From Erodium maritimum (taxonomy: Eukaryota; Streptophyta; Magnoliopsida; Geraniales; Geraniaceae), in assembly GCA_963921825.1 (NCBI GenBank), contig OY997589.1, positions 74,074,523-74,138,522 of the forward strand: a stretch of 64,000 nt of DNA. Reading direction: 5' to 3'. Under the pieces are notes generated by a model. The model saw only the letters and a program-made list of their open reading frames with translations, did not search any database and was not told the origin of the DNA. The position numbers and the translations under genes were made by a program. Positions 34,210 to 54,110 of this stretch are shown piece by piece. The number at the start of each line of letters is the position of its first letter. Within the stretch, counting starts at the first letter, position 1.

Positions 34210-34903
34210 GTGTATGCTGATTTTTTTTTTAAATTTTCCTGTTTTTTCGCAGATTTGACTGGCGTTGACCGGGAGTGGTTATTACATTCTGTATACAGAG
34301 AATATGTGTCCATTGTTTCTGGTTCGTTGGTTCATGATGATGATAATATGCACACGGGTGAGGGCCAAATTTGTGGCAGGTAGGGAGCGTTCGGCCAAGG
34401 AGAGTCCGACCAAACCTGAGTTGGTGGCTCCTGCATCCACATCAAGGTCAGGGAAGCTAGGCGTCTCTGCATTTACAAGTAAGTTTGAGGTTGAGCATAT
34501 TTCAGAGAAGGTTGGAACAGGTTTGCAGGTGTCGGACAATGGATCAGAGCTTTTCCTCCATAATCTCCCGTAAGGCACGTCATCTGATTGGGTACGTAAT
34601 ACCTTGAGATCCTTTGGTGAGATCGTTTTAGTATATGTTCTAAAGAGACCGAATCGTCGAGGATCGGTCTTCGGTTTTGTCACTTTTAAATCCAAGGATG
34701 CTTAACAGTAGTTTATTGATTCCTTCAATGGGTTTAAACTCAATGGATATGTGTTATTCATCACTTATGCTCGTCCTGGTAAACATGGGTCGCGTTACTC
34801 TATTTCCCGACCATCAAAACAAGGCACGTACCCAACAAAGGATTCAAAGGTGAGCTTGGAGGTTTCTTCTGGAACTACAGTGGTGGAGTCCCTTCCAGAA
34901 TCC
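34210..34903 (+). mobile_element. RRM retroposon, copy F (5' half, inverted relative to copy E)
   Basis: Forward strand: a T-rich, intron-like stretch ending TTTTTTCGCAG at 34253; then a coding remnant with RRM motifs ELFLHNLP, SDWVRNTLRSFGEIV, KRPNRRGSVFGFVTF and DSFNGFKLNGYVLF (about 34540-34770), ending near VVESLPES. Three in-frame stops break it. It matches copies B and C closely. There is no A-tail; its right edge is the 18-bp repeat at 34904-34921. Confidence 0.7.
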
Positions 34904-36358
34904 TCAAGAGGGGCCTTAATGACATCTGATTTGTATAAATACAAGTGACAAGTCTCTATGAAAATCATTCATATACCTTATATGTACATTTCCATATCTA
35001 ATCATAATCATAATAACTATCTTGTCATGAGTAGTGTTTAGTTATCTCAAGACATGAATCAAGCTCATAGAGATAGTATGGTGATGTCATGGTCGTAGGA
35101 ATAAAATCTACTTTGGTAGTTGAGAAGAGTCCATGTCTCATGTTCTATGGAGTATTCTCAAGGTGGGTCATCTAATGTCAGACTCATTGACATCTGTGAC
35201 ATTGACTCATATCTCTATATGCATGATCAGTAAAACATGATCCTCCAATCAACAATAACATTAGCTCTAACTATTGGTGTAGGCTATGGACGAATTAATA
35301 GACCCACTCATTTGTTTCTAAGAGTTCTACTATCGGGAAACGGTGCCTCGATACCTCAGAAAGAGTAGTATATCCATGTAGTTAACTGAAAATACTGTTC
35401 GTCTGCAAGTATAGATAAGATGTCACTTATAATATTAAAACATGCGACATGACATCTTACTTGGGTAATTGAATGGACAGTACTAACAAACACAAGAAAT
35501 CATAAATGAAGACACACAATTGGTTACCCAGTTCGGTGCAATATCACCTACATCTGGGGGCCCTCTGCCAGTGGAATAGTTTTCACTATAATGTAATCAA
35601 TCAGTATACAAGTTCTCAAATCATCCAGATCAACCTTATACTATTATTACAAAGTGAAAAACCTATCTCAGTGAAAAACCTAAATCCGAGCTCCTCGCTC
35701 GATTCCACTCTTCAAGCACTTCAGTCTTGGATTGATGTTCTTCTTCGATAAGAAATGGGTTTGTGAATGTTCAATCACAATAGCATAGCTCGAATACTAG
35801 TTTGGATATAAGATCATAGTATGAGCACAATAATTTTTGCTATAGTTCACTTTATCCAGTTTCCTAATACGTTTGAGAATTCTGGATTCATGAACACAAG
35901 CACAACATACCCAATAGTCTTTGGCTGACTATATTGATCGAAAGATATGCTAATTGCGATCAACCCTAGTTTGTGGGGTATCCACGATATATATAGTACT
36001 GGCTAGCTTCACAACGCCGCGCCTCCTAGGGTTACGTGATTTCAGAGTCACGATTGAGCTAAATCTTTAGTTACCTTGATCCGCAATTAGCTTCGTTGTT
36101 CAACAAGACTTTCTAATATATTATCCAATATGATCTGTGTGTATATCTTCTGATATTGGAAAGTATATCATCTTGTTTCCTAACGCACGTAAATCTATAA
36201 TGAAGAGTATCTAAGAGAATAGGAAACATATCTTCACCGGATGAATATGGACGCGTAACGGATGTATTCAAATAATCTCGCGCGTGTACTGTCAGCCACT
36301 GTAATGTCACTAACATTCTGTGCTGACATCTTCTATTAGCTCAGCTCCGGTTCCACTT
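34904..36358. mobile_element. LTR-like repeat, right part (fossil)
   Basis: Non-coding sequence starting TCAAGAGGGGCCTTAATGAC and containing GGTTACCCAGTTCGGTGCAA at about 35521 followed by TATCACCTACATCTGGGGG, a phrase common in plant copia-type LTR repeats. No coding domain. It ends where the large inverted repeat begins. Confidence 0.4.
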
Positions 36359-39300
36359 GTTGGGTCTCGATGGAGGGTATGAACACATACTCGCAGCGGA
36401 AAATAACTCACGAGACCATGCCATGGAAAAACTACCAAGTTAGAAACACAAGAGAATAAACAAACTAATGGCTTCCTTACCAAATCAAGAACACCGAGGA
36501 AGGAATGATCGGACTTGAGTCTCCAAGACGCCTACATATCCACTTGAGATTCAAAGCCACGTAGTTCTTCTTATGAGGACTCAAGAACACCAAAAATGGA
36601 GAGAAAAGAACACTTTGGCCGAAATTCTGGAGAGAGGGAGGAGAAGTTGTTCTTTCTTTTGTGTGTTGTGTCTTATTATGTTGAAAGGATGACTCTTAAG
36701 TCATCTTATCCCATCAACATAATAGAATAGTAGAAAATAGGACAAAGGATGGTGTAAAGTAGATAGAAGTTGGTGGTAAGTTTGTGGATTCAATCATCAA
36801 CTACCTAATCTAACTAGTTTAGTTAGAACCATTTATTTAAGACTTAACTAGTTGGTTCCATGGGCCTTTGGTGGCATGGGCCTCGCGAGTGATGGCCCGT
36901 GGCCATTCCCAATGAGGTCCCGTGATGCGCTCATCACCTCCACGCCTTCCATCCCAGATATGTCCAACATTACCCGACGCGATCAATCCCAAGACTTCAA
37001 GTCTTGTCTCAATCCGTAAAGTCCTAATTACTTACGGGCACATGACCCAAAACCCAGTTTTGTTCATGCCCCGTGACAACTTCCCTCTTGGCCATTCTCC
37101 ATCAATGTGTTAGTGAGTTTCATCCTCCGGTGTGACCCTTAGATCAACGTAAAATCCCATTTTACTTGATCTTATATAAGTGGCAACTAACACGACTTTA
37201 GTATTCCCTTACACTGCATAACGAATCGACCTTGTCGATTCTAACCTTTCCGTCGTCTATGTCATTATCCTTTCATCACCGATATTCTGATTGAGATAAG
37301 GCATAAAGTCGTCATACTTATTATTCTCAATCACTATTCCTTAATATGTGAGATGGCTGAATATATGATACCCAAGATCATGTGCATGGCCATGCTATTC
37401 TTTTAGTCACTCTTGATCAAGCGGTCGAGAAGCGATATCTTTCTCATACCTCAGTATAAGGGATAAATCCCTTAATCGTCTTTCGGGTCACTAATGCAGT
37501 CTGTCCCCAAGCCAATCCTGACCTTTATGGAAGCCTTGTTACAGACAACGTTGGGCTCAGGTCAAACTCAATTGTTGACTGCATAACGATCACAAAGACT
37601 CCTTGGTCTAAGGATACATGACAAGCTACAACACTGAATATGTTCAAGACTCAATATATGACACATATTCAGGACGGGTCGTCCAATATCATGTCCCACA
37701 TGATCTCTATGATCAGACTCCGGAATCAATTCCAATGACTAACAAAATGTAAGCCATGAAGAGCCATCTTTCATACTAGTCTCTTATAGTAAAGCTTTGT
37801 TGACTAGGGACCCATCGAGTGTGATCTATCTCGATCTATGGTTCTATTCGCATTGTGGGCCTATCCGAACACAAATCGATATATTACTCCAACACATAAG
37901 TAATATAAAGCCGCTTTAATTTGATTGCTAATGATGATATATACATTTGGACATTTATGATTGAACTACGGGAACTAAGACTAATAACATGATGTCTATT
38001 GACATCTATGCTAATAGAAAAAAAATGGGTACGAGCACTTAGTGCCCGTAGTTCAATCCTAAATGTCTAAATGTATATATATCAGCGTTAGCAATAAAAT
38101 TAAAGCGGCTTTATATTACTTATGTGTTGGAGTAATATATCGATGTGTGCTCTGATCTATGCCCACAATGCGAATAGAACCATAGATCGAGATAGATCAC
38201 ACTCGATGGGTCCCTAGTCAACAAAGCTTCACTAGAAGCGACTAGTATGAAAGATGGCTCTTTATGGCTTACGTTTTGTTAGTCATTGGAATGGGATTCC
38301 GGAGTCTGATCATAGATATCATGTGGGACATGATATTGGACGACCCGACATGAATATGTGCCATAGATCAAGTCATGAACATATTCATTGTCGTAGCTTG
38401 TCATGTATCCTTAGACCAAGGAGTCTATGTGATCGCTATGTAGTCAACAATTGAGTTTGACCTGAGCCTAACGTTGTCCGTAACAGGGCTTCCATAACGG
38501 TTAGGATTGGCTTGAGGACGAGTTACATGAGTGACACGAAAGACGGCTAAGGGATTTATCCCTCATACTAAGGTATGAGAAAGATATCGGTTCTCGGCCG
38601 CTTGATCGAGAGTGACTGAAAGAATAGCATGACCATGCATATGATACTGGGTATCATATATTCAGTCATCTCACATATCAAGGAACAGTGATTGAGAATA
38701 ATAAGGATGACGGCTCTATGCCTTATCTCAATCAGGATATCGGAGATAAAAGGATAATGACAGGGACGACGGAAAGGTTAGAATCGACAGAGTCGATTCG
38801 TTATGCAGTGTCAACCAATACTAAAGTCTCGTTAGTTGTCACTTAAATACGATCAAGTAAAATGAGATTTTACGTTGATCTATTGACATGCATAAACCTA
38901 AGGGTCACACCGGAGGATGAAACTCATTGACACATTTATGGAGAATGGCCAAAAGAGAGTTGTCTCGGGACATGGCCAAAACTGGGTTTTGGGTCATGTG
39001 CCCGTAAGTGAATATGACTTTACAGATCGAGACAAGGCTTGGACTCTTGGGATTGATCGCGATGGATAATGTTGGACATTTCCGGTATGGAAGGCTTGGA
39101 GGCGATGAGCGAATCACGGGACCTCGTTGGAAATGGCCACGGGCCATGTTCCAAGAGGCCCATGAAAGGCCCATGCAACCAAGGCCCATGGAACTAATTA
39201 ATCAAGTCTTGATTAATTAGTACTAAGTAAGCAAGACAATGATTAAGGTGTTGGTGATTCACCACTTAACCCAATCTTGTCTTGCCATACTTTGTCCTAT

Positions 39301-39722
39301 TTACACCTTACTTGTTACCATGCTTGTCCCATGCCTTTAGTTGGACAAGTATGAGGTTTGTTATGTTTAAGTCCTTTTTTTTCAGCATAACAAACACAAG
39401 ACACAAATGGGAATCAACTTTTTTCTCTCCCTCCTCCTACCATTTCGGGTTTGGCTAGTTTCCACCTCCATTTTTGTGTTCTTGAGTCCTCAAAGAGAAG
39501 AACTACGTGGCTTTGATTCCCATGTGGATACGTAGGCGTCTTGGAGACTCAAGCCAATCATTCGTTAACCGGTGTTCTTGTTTTGGTAAGAAATAGTACT
39601 GAATTTTTCCCTTGTTAATCCATTCTTTGTTAGTTGTTTCATGGTTTAATCGTCTCTTGGTTTTCATTGATTTTCCGCTGCTAGTTGGTTCATCTCCAAC
39701 CCTACCTCGAGACCCAACAATT
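36359..39722. repeat. Large inverted repeat, arms about 1.6 kb, ends TGTTGGG / CCCAACA (fossil)
   Basis: The left arm (36359 to about 37985) and right arm (about 38035 to 39722) are inverted copies at roughly 90% identity by eye, with a spacer of about 50 bases. Shared landmarks include GCAGCGGAAAAT near 36396 and ATTTTCCGCTGC near 39669, and the CGAGTGTGATCTATCTCGAT stretch near 37818 with its complement near 38190. The ends TG…CA and the GCAGCGGAA motif are typical of copia-type LTRs, so it may be two LTRs head to head; a foldback DNA element is the alternative. No coding domain. I see no target-site duplication. Confidence 0.75.
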
Positions 39723-41711
39723 TGTGCGCAAGAGAAATGAGAAAAACAAGGTCATAAGATACAAAGCGCGACTCGTCGCACAAAGATTTTCACAACGACC
39801 AAGAATTGATTATGAAGAGACATATTCACCGGTTATGTATGCAATCACGTTCAGATTTTTACTCAGTATGTCAATTACAGAGGGACTCCAAATGAACTTG
39901 ATGGATGTCGTGACAACCTATTTATATGAGTCACATGATCATTACAGTTACATGAAATTCCCTGAAGGACTAAAAATGCTTGAAGCATGCATCTCAAAAC
40001 CTCAAGAAATGTACTAAATGAAGCTCCAAAGATCTTTGTATGGGCTAAAAGAATCTGGTCGAATGTGGTAAAATCATCTTAGTGAATACCTTTTGAAAGA
40101 ATGATACATCAACAATAAAATATGTCCATGTGTTTTTATTAAACGGACGAAAACTGAATTTTCCATTATCGTGGTTTATGTTGATGATCTGAACATCATT
40201 GGAACGCATGATGAACTTGCAGAGACGATGGAATACTTGAAAACCGAATTCAAAGTGAAAGACTTGGAAAAAACAAAATTTTGTCTCGGCCTTTAGATTG
40301 AACATTTGTCGAATGAGATTTTTGTTCACTAGTCATCATATATTGAGAATATCCTTAAACGATTCAATATGGATAATTCACATCCTTTGAGTTTCCCCGT
40401 GGTTGTTAGATCACTTGATGTGAAAAAGGATCCATTTCGCCCCCGAGAAGAAGAAGAAGAAGAACTCCTAGTCCTGAAGTACCATATCTTAGTGCCATTG
40501 GGGCGCTAATGTATCTTGCTAATGGCATTCATCATGATATAACATTTTCTGTTAATTTTCTAGCAAGATTTAGTTTTTCTCTAACTCAAAGACATTGGAC
40601 TGGTGTTAAACAAATTTTTAGATATCTTCGAGGAACATTAGATATGAGGTTATTTTATTCAAAAGACTCGAAGTCTGGATTGATTGGATATGCTGATGCC
40701 TGATATTTATCTGATCCCCACAAAACTCAGTTACAAACTAAGTATGTATTTACATATGGTGATACCACTATATCTTGGCGCTCAACAAAACAGACCCTTA
40801 CAACCACTTCTTTAAATCACGTTGAGTTGATAGCTCTTTATGAAGCAAGTCGTGAATGTATATGCCTAAGGTCTTTGATCCATCATATCCGAGAATCATG
40901 CGATATTTCAATAAATAAAGGAAGTACAACTGTCTTATACAAAGATGACGCAACTTGTATAGCTTAGTTCAAAGGAGGCTACATCAAAGGAGATAGAACG
41001 AAACACATATCTCCTAAGTTCTTCTGTACTCATGAACTTCATAAAAATGAAGATATCGATGTTTGTCAAATTCGTTCTTGTGACAATCTTGTAGATTTGT
41101 TCAGTAAACGCTTTCTACATAAGTTGGTCTACAAGACCGGCATGAGAAAACTCTGTGATTTATGAGAAAATCAATGGAGATGTTGCAATGAGGGGGGACA
41201 AATACGCGCTACACTCTTTTTTCCTTGATTTAGGTTTTATCCCAATGAGTTTTCCAAACAAGGTTTTTAATGAGACAATTTCTATATGTATTGTACAAAT
41301 TATGTACTCTTTTTCCTTCTAAGGTTTTTCTCACTGGGTTTTTTCTAAAAATATTTTAACGAGACATAATAATATTTATACGTGTCATCTAAAGAGGGAG
41401 TGTTATGAAATATGTGCTGGATGACTACTTTATTTCATGAAAACTTCTAGACTTATGTTGCAAGACATTTGACTTTTCATTTCCCTTCTTTATGTAAAGG
41501 TTAATGTGTATAGACTAATATGTCATTAAGGTTATGATCTCTTATGTATATGTTATGAGCTTATAAATAGAGGTTATTATAAAAAACGAAAACATATCAA
41601 TATAATAATTTATTATACTCTCTTCATGTTCTTTTGTTATCTTTAATATTGTTCTTTTATTTACAAGATATTGTTTTTTATTCACAACATATTATTCTTA
41701 CTTTTACAACA
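39723..41711 (+). mobile_element. Ty1/copia element, reverse transcriptase, RNase H and 3' LTR (fossil)
   Basis: The 5' side is missing; the element starts inside the reverse transcriptase (YKARLVAQ and IDYEETYSPV motifs at about 39760-39840). The YVDD-region and RNase H blocks (WRSTKQT, KHI-type end) follow to about 41165. A purine tract AAAGAGGGAG (41391-41400) precedes a 311-bp 3' LTR, 41401-41711, with TG…CA ends. The coding part carries several breaks, so it is an old, dead copy. It is cut on the left by the inverted repeat ending at 39722. Confidence 0.85.
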
Positions 41712-42720
41712 CCTATAATTAAAGATAATAAATCAAAATTTTGAGGGGAAGGAGCCCTAATCAACTACCTATATTGGGAATTTCAGTCTTTCGATACTTG
41801 AGACTAAACCCCAGCCTAAGCCGCTTCTGTGATTATGGCTTCTGCCCCCTCTGCTCCCATCGCTGACACGCTCCCTACTGTTGTTGCTCCTGCCGGCCTG
41901 GTTCTATCGCCATCCATACAGTCTTCGCCCTTGAATAATATGTCTACAACAAACCCTCCGGCTTCAAATCCTCGACGAAGGAAGAGTCAACTGAAGCACA
42001 CCATTCCCATACCACCGTTGCTGTCTGCAACTCCCTTCATGCCGATCACCCATACTCCTCTTACCGCCTCGTCTTTGGTCGTGGTTCCTTTCTCCGTTGG
42101 GGCCTCTCATCTGCCGCCTAGGGTCGAGCGGCGGATGGCTTGGTCGTCAAGGAACTGGGCCCGGGTCTATTCAGATTCTATTTCCGGACGGAGGAGGCTA
42201 GGGTTTGGGTTAGGGCCAATGAGCCCTGGTGCTTTGATGGGCACCCACTGCTATTGGAAGACCTTAACCCTTGTGCTCGGGATCCCCCCGTGTTAGACCG
42301 TATTCAGTTATGGGTTCACGTTCGAGGCCTGCCCCCTTGGTCTGAACAAAGGCGACGGGCCAAACGATTGGGGATACCTTGGGGGCCTGTGTGGACGTGT
42401 CCGACGATCAATAAGGCATGTGTTGGGGAGGTATAGTACGTATACGGTACTGGCATCTCATTGACCAACCTCTCAAGCATGGACTGATGCTTCGGTTTAG
42501 GGATTTCCCGGACCCTGTCAGGGTTAAGCTCACTTATTCCAAGCTGTCAAGTTTCTGCTACAACTGTAGGCGGATGAGGCATATCATGCGGGATTGCAAG
42601 CTGGAGGTCCGAGGTGATCTGAAGTTTGGGACTTCTTTCTTGGAGTACTAGAAAGGCAAGCACGATAGGCCGTACGTGACGAACTGGGAGGAGCCGAAGC
42701 TGGCAATACCCCTAGCTTTG
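41712..42720 (+). pseudogene. LINE ORF1 relic (DUF4283 plus CCHC zinc knuckle)
   Basis: The frame from 41829 (Ser/Pro-rich N-terminus) shifts at about 42120 into a frame with FRFYFRTEEARVWV, EPWCFDGHPLLL and IQLWVHVRGLPP (DUF4283), then shifts again near 42430 to YSKLSSFCYNCRRMRHIMRDC (about 42530-42600), a C-x2-C-x4-H-x4-C knuckle. Two frame changes and a stop at 42649 break it. No ORF2 follows; the cysteine synthase gene starts about 350 bases downstream. Confidence 0.75.
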
Positions 42721-43064
42721 TGCGAATTTCTCCAAGCACTGTGTCTAAGGGCACCCCGTCTCTCGGAAGGGCTCCACGGGTTTCCCCCGAGCACTGTATC
42801 TAATCCTATAGGGGCTCGGGGCAACACTCATCTCGAGACAATCGATCTGAATTAGAAAAGCTTGGTGTCCGATAAACTCTCTTATAGCCAGGACACTGAA
42901 AATAACTTGCTCACTTTAATTGTAAAAAGTAAGAAAAGAAAAGATTATGAGATGAGGTCATTAATCCCTTCAGTTTCGTGGGTTTCGTTACTCACTGCCA
43001 CTGGGTTTCCAACACATCTCTCTTTCGCTCTACCGGGAGAACCAAGATAACAACGATACCTACA
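42721..43064 (+). promoter_or_regulatory. Short promoter/leader region of the cysteine synthase gene
   Basis: Only about 350 bases separate recognisable LINE DNA from the ATG at 43065. No clear TATA box precedes the leader; an AAAATAACTTGC…TTTAATTGTAAAAAG stretch lies at 42898-42930. Either the promoter lies here, or it extends into the LINE relic, or a 5' UTR exon is further upstream. Confidence 0.35.
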
Positions 43065-50696
<7,632 letters not shown>

Positions 50697-52039
50697 ACTA
50701 AGTACGTTCCAAATATTATTATTTTTCCTTGGCATGTTTTTTTCCATGGATCATCTACCATTGTTCTGTACCTTGCTACAAGTTCAGCCAATTGATGACT
50801 GGACATCCAGAAACCAAGTGTGTACATGTTGAATAATTGCATGTATCAATAATTCCCATCAAGTTACATGTGTAAACATTCCTTCTGGTCAACATGTGAG
50901 GAATCTAAGGCCCTTAAAACATTATTTTTCGAAGACCAGGGAGAAATTTAGGTTGATTTTTGCGTCACGTTCATGGTTAGCTTAAATAAATCAAGTACAA
51001 GTAGGTGGCGGCCGGTGCTAATGGGTGATTAGTTTGTTAATTATATACTAGTTGATCAAGTATTAAGTCACATGTGTAAATTGTAATTCTATTCATAGCT
51101 GATGTTGCTTTGTTTTCTCTAGGAATGTTACAATAAAGAAGTGAAAGCAAGTTAGATAGGTCCCCTACCTATTTCCCTCCCAAGAGGGTACATAGCACAC
51201 TTATAACTGCTCCTCTTTCTCTGTTTTCCAAAATGACGGGCCGCAGTTTTTTAAGGGTAATTCTATATTGTTGGGATTATGATCCAAACACTTAATACGA
51301 TATTATAATGATAGTTATAGATTGTAGTGATTGTCCAGTTGGAAAAATAGTAATATTTAGATGAAAATAAGAGTTTTTTCTTATGATCTAACCGACGGGA
51401 TTGAGTTTGGAATTAGGAAGGGGTCGAACAATTTGAGATCCTCAAAAGGAATAAACTTTTCAAAGTGTGTTTCCGTGGTTACTATATATAATTAGCTTAG
51501 ACCTGCTTTATTTTAAGCTAGGCGACATGAGTCTACAAAGTTGATATTTAATTATTTTATCTGGTATTATAGTTATATAAGGTAATAAAACCAAAACAGA
51601 TCACTTTACTATGTGGATTCCAAGCAAGCCAAGCATAAAAAAAGAGCCTCCAATTGGGTGTCCACTGAAAAGAGAGAACCATTATAGAACTACTAAATTG
51701 ATGTGAACCGATTGAATGATAAGTAATATTGTAAATTTCACCTCATTCTCATGAACTTTTTGGATTTCATTTTTACGATCTTAATTTTTTTCACCTCGCT
51801 ATCGTACAATTTCGTTTTTCTCAGTTCAATATCTACCGTTAACTTTCCATTATTTTTCCATAATGGGGTAAATATTAGAGTCGTTTGAAATCTCCGCATC
51901 AACGACTTTACTGCTAGTTGACCAATGGATGACTTTCGAAAAAAATAAAAAAATCTTGGAAATTATCAATTTTCATGACCTAATTATCATTAACTTGATT
52001 GAAATATCACCCTAAAATTCGATAAATTCATATAATTTT
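50697..52039. other. 3' flank of the cysteine synthase gene and gene-free DNA
   Basis: The 3' UTR probably ends within about 450 bases; AATAAAG at about 51131 is a possible poly(A) signal. The rest is A/T-rich. The stretch 51740-52030 has the feel of a decayed repeat, but no terminal repeats are clear. No gene seen. Confidence 0.4.
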
Positions 52040-54110
52040 TCATTGACAAATCACAAATCACAAATCTCTTCTCTATTCTTACTTTCTTATTTTTTTTTCA
52101 TTCTTAGATTTAATGAAAAACTCCCCGAAAAACAATTTTTAGAGTTACTCGTCAACGCTAATATGCACAAGCAACAACTTGAACGTTCAATTAAAGATAG
52201 CATCATGAAGCCATCTCCAGCGTTTCAAATGTTGTTTGATAGTCATGAACCCACCATCTGTGCCTCTTCTTTGTCGAAAAAAAGGATTACAGCAAGAGAG
52301 ATCATGTCGTAGGGCATGAACTTTTAATGCATGGACTACTTTTGTGCCCAACCAGTATACAACCAGTTTCAACCTCGTTGTTTCCGAATGTCGCATGATG
52401 TTTTTTACTCGTATTATGCTTGCATTGGAATAACTTGATTAATACTTTCAACGATGATAAGAAAGCCCGGGACATGTATCATTTTCTCTTTATTAGAAAT
52501 ACATGGCAACTATTAGGCAGTTTTGTTACGAAATTGAAAGTAATGACATTGACGACTATCTTTGTATGTATGTATTGGTAGTGGAAGAACTGCTTAACGA
52601 CATGAAATGAAATATCATCACTGGTCTCCAATTGGCGTGAATTTTGGGAGTAGACCTTGACTTGGGATCTCGGGCTTTCCTTCTGCCCTGTGAGGATGGG
52701 GACGCCTAATCGTCTCTTTCAGTTGACGATTGGAAGGTGTTGCGACCCTAGATCTCTTTTTCCGATTGTGCTCAATGTGTTCTATTTGAAGGTCAACTTC
52801 TCTGGATTAACATTATTGTCTATGGCCTTAGTGGTGGTCCACACGTTGGATGTCTCAATCGGGAGAGATTTGGTAGCGACTCGTGGTTTGAGCTCCATTG
52901 TCGACGTGTTTCTCGAGCCGACTCTCATGGACTCTATTCCTTACCTTCCTCAACTTGGGATGACCACATCATTGACTAGGACTTTTGAAAAGTTTATCCC
53001 TCTAGCCCATGTCCTTAAAGCGCGCCCCAACGCCCTCCAGCATCCTTGCTAATAGTTGCTTGTACTCGCTCCCTAGTTGAGCAATTGGCCCCGGTGCTTA
53101 CTGCTACTGTTGATTGATTAAGCTCCAAGCTCGTCGAGTTGCAAGTCAGATATGTGGGACGATATGGTTTTGGATGATGATGAGTCGGACATGGACTATA
53201 TTGCAGATCTTTACGATGACCTGGATCAAGACCTAGTCCCTTTCCTAGATTGGTCCTCTCTGCCTCTCCAGATTGACTTTGGAGATGCTTGTTCGCAACC
53301 AGATTCTCCTCTTCGCTGATCGATGGGCGTACATGGGAATCAATTAGCCACACATTACCACGATTTGCTGATCGTTTAGGAGCCCGCTACAAAGGCTCGA
53401 CTGACTTGGTTTCAAAAAGATTGAACCAGTTATGAGTCCTTTAAAAACGGGGTTCCATGCCCCATATGGGTCATCTGATTGTGTTTTTTGTGTTTATCAA
53501 CTTTTCCGTCTTTTCGCTTTACGCTCCGTTCGTTTTGAGCTTATGGGTTCATCCTCTTTGTTTTTGTTGCTTTGTTAATACATTTATTTTTCTCTGAAAA
53601 AAAAAGAAGGATCACGATAATGTCCTAACAGTCACGTGCGAGGCTGTTGCAATGCAGAACTTAAGGATATGACTCGAGTTTCTTGGCACGGCGAGGTCGA
53701 ATAATAACATCAATGTGCTTAACCATTTGAGGTTGTTCACGGACTTCGTCAATGGTTAGAAACCCCGACGAATTTCAAGGTAAATGGAAATGAGTACAAT
53801 CTTCCTTGTTACTTGACTGATGGTATTTACCCACCGTGACTTGTTTTTATAAAAAACAACACCTTTTCCTTAACTCCGAAAACACAAGATATTTGCTTCT
53901 TGCCAAGAAGCGATAAGGAAGTATTCTCCAAACTCGCTTCCACATTATCACTTATCCTAACCGAATGTGGAAGCCCTCGCCACTTGATCAGATCATGAAT
54001 GCATGTGTTATCACGCACAATATGATTATGGAGGTGGAACTCCGTACTTATAAGGCTTATATTTATCAAATAGATGAAGATGATGACCATCACGGGCCAT
54101 GATTCAATCA
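52040..54110 (+). pseudogene. PIF/Harbinger transposase relic, split by a retroposon
   Basis: Pieces in order on the forward strand match Harbinger (DDE_Tnp_4/ALP1-like) transposase: DYFCAQPVYNQF…FRMSHDVF (about 52330-52400), WKNCLTT (about 52583-52605), then after the insertion VTCEAVAMQNLRI, EFLGTARSNNNINVLNHLRLFTDF (about 53630-53760), NEYNLPCYLTDGIY-like residues (about 53790-53830), FASCQEAIRKYS (about 53890), and the C-terminal IMNACVITHNMIMEVELRTY (about 53994-54052). Multiple frameshifts and stops show that it is dead. A DDE catalytic Asp probably falls in the SNNNINV block. Terminal repeats were not found. Confidence 0.75.
52625..53601 (+). mobile_element. Retroposon inserted in the Harbinger transposase relic
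   Basis: About 1 kb of unrelated sequence separates transposase motifs that are adjacent in the family. It ends GTTAATACATTTATTTTTCTCTGAAAAAAAAA, a LINE-type tail like those of the RRM retroposons. A frame at 52657-53052 is not recognisable. The left breakpoint is approximate, between the WKNC motif and about 52640. Confidence 0.6.

Noticed and set aside
36359-39722. A transposase-bearing DNA transposon
   Set aside because: The long inverted repeat has no internal coding domain and no visible target-site duplication, so autonomy cannot be supported.
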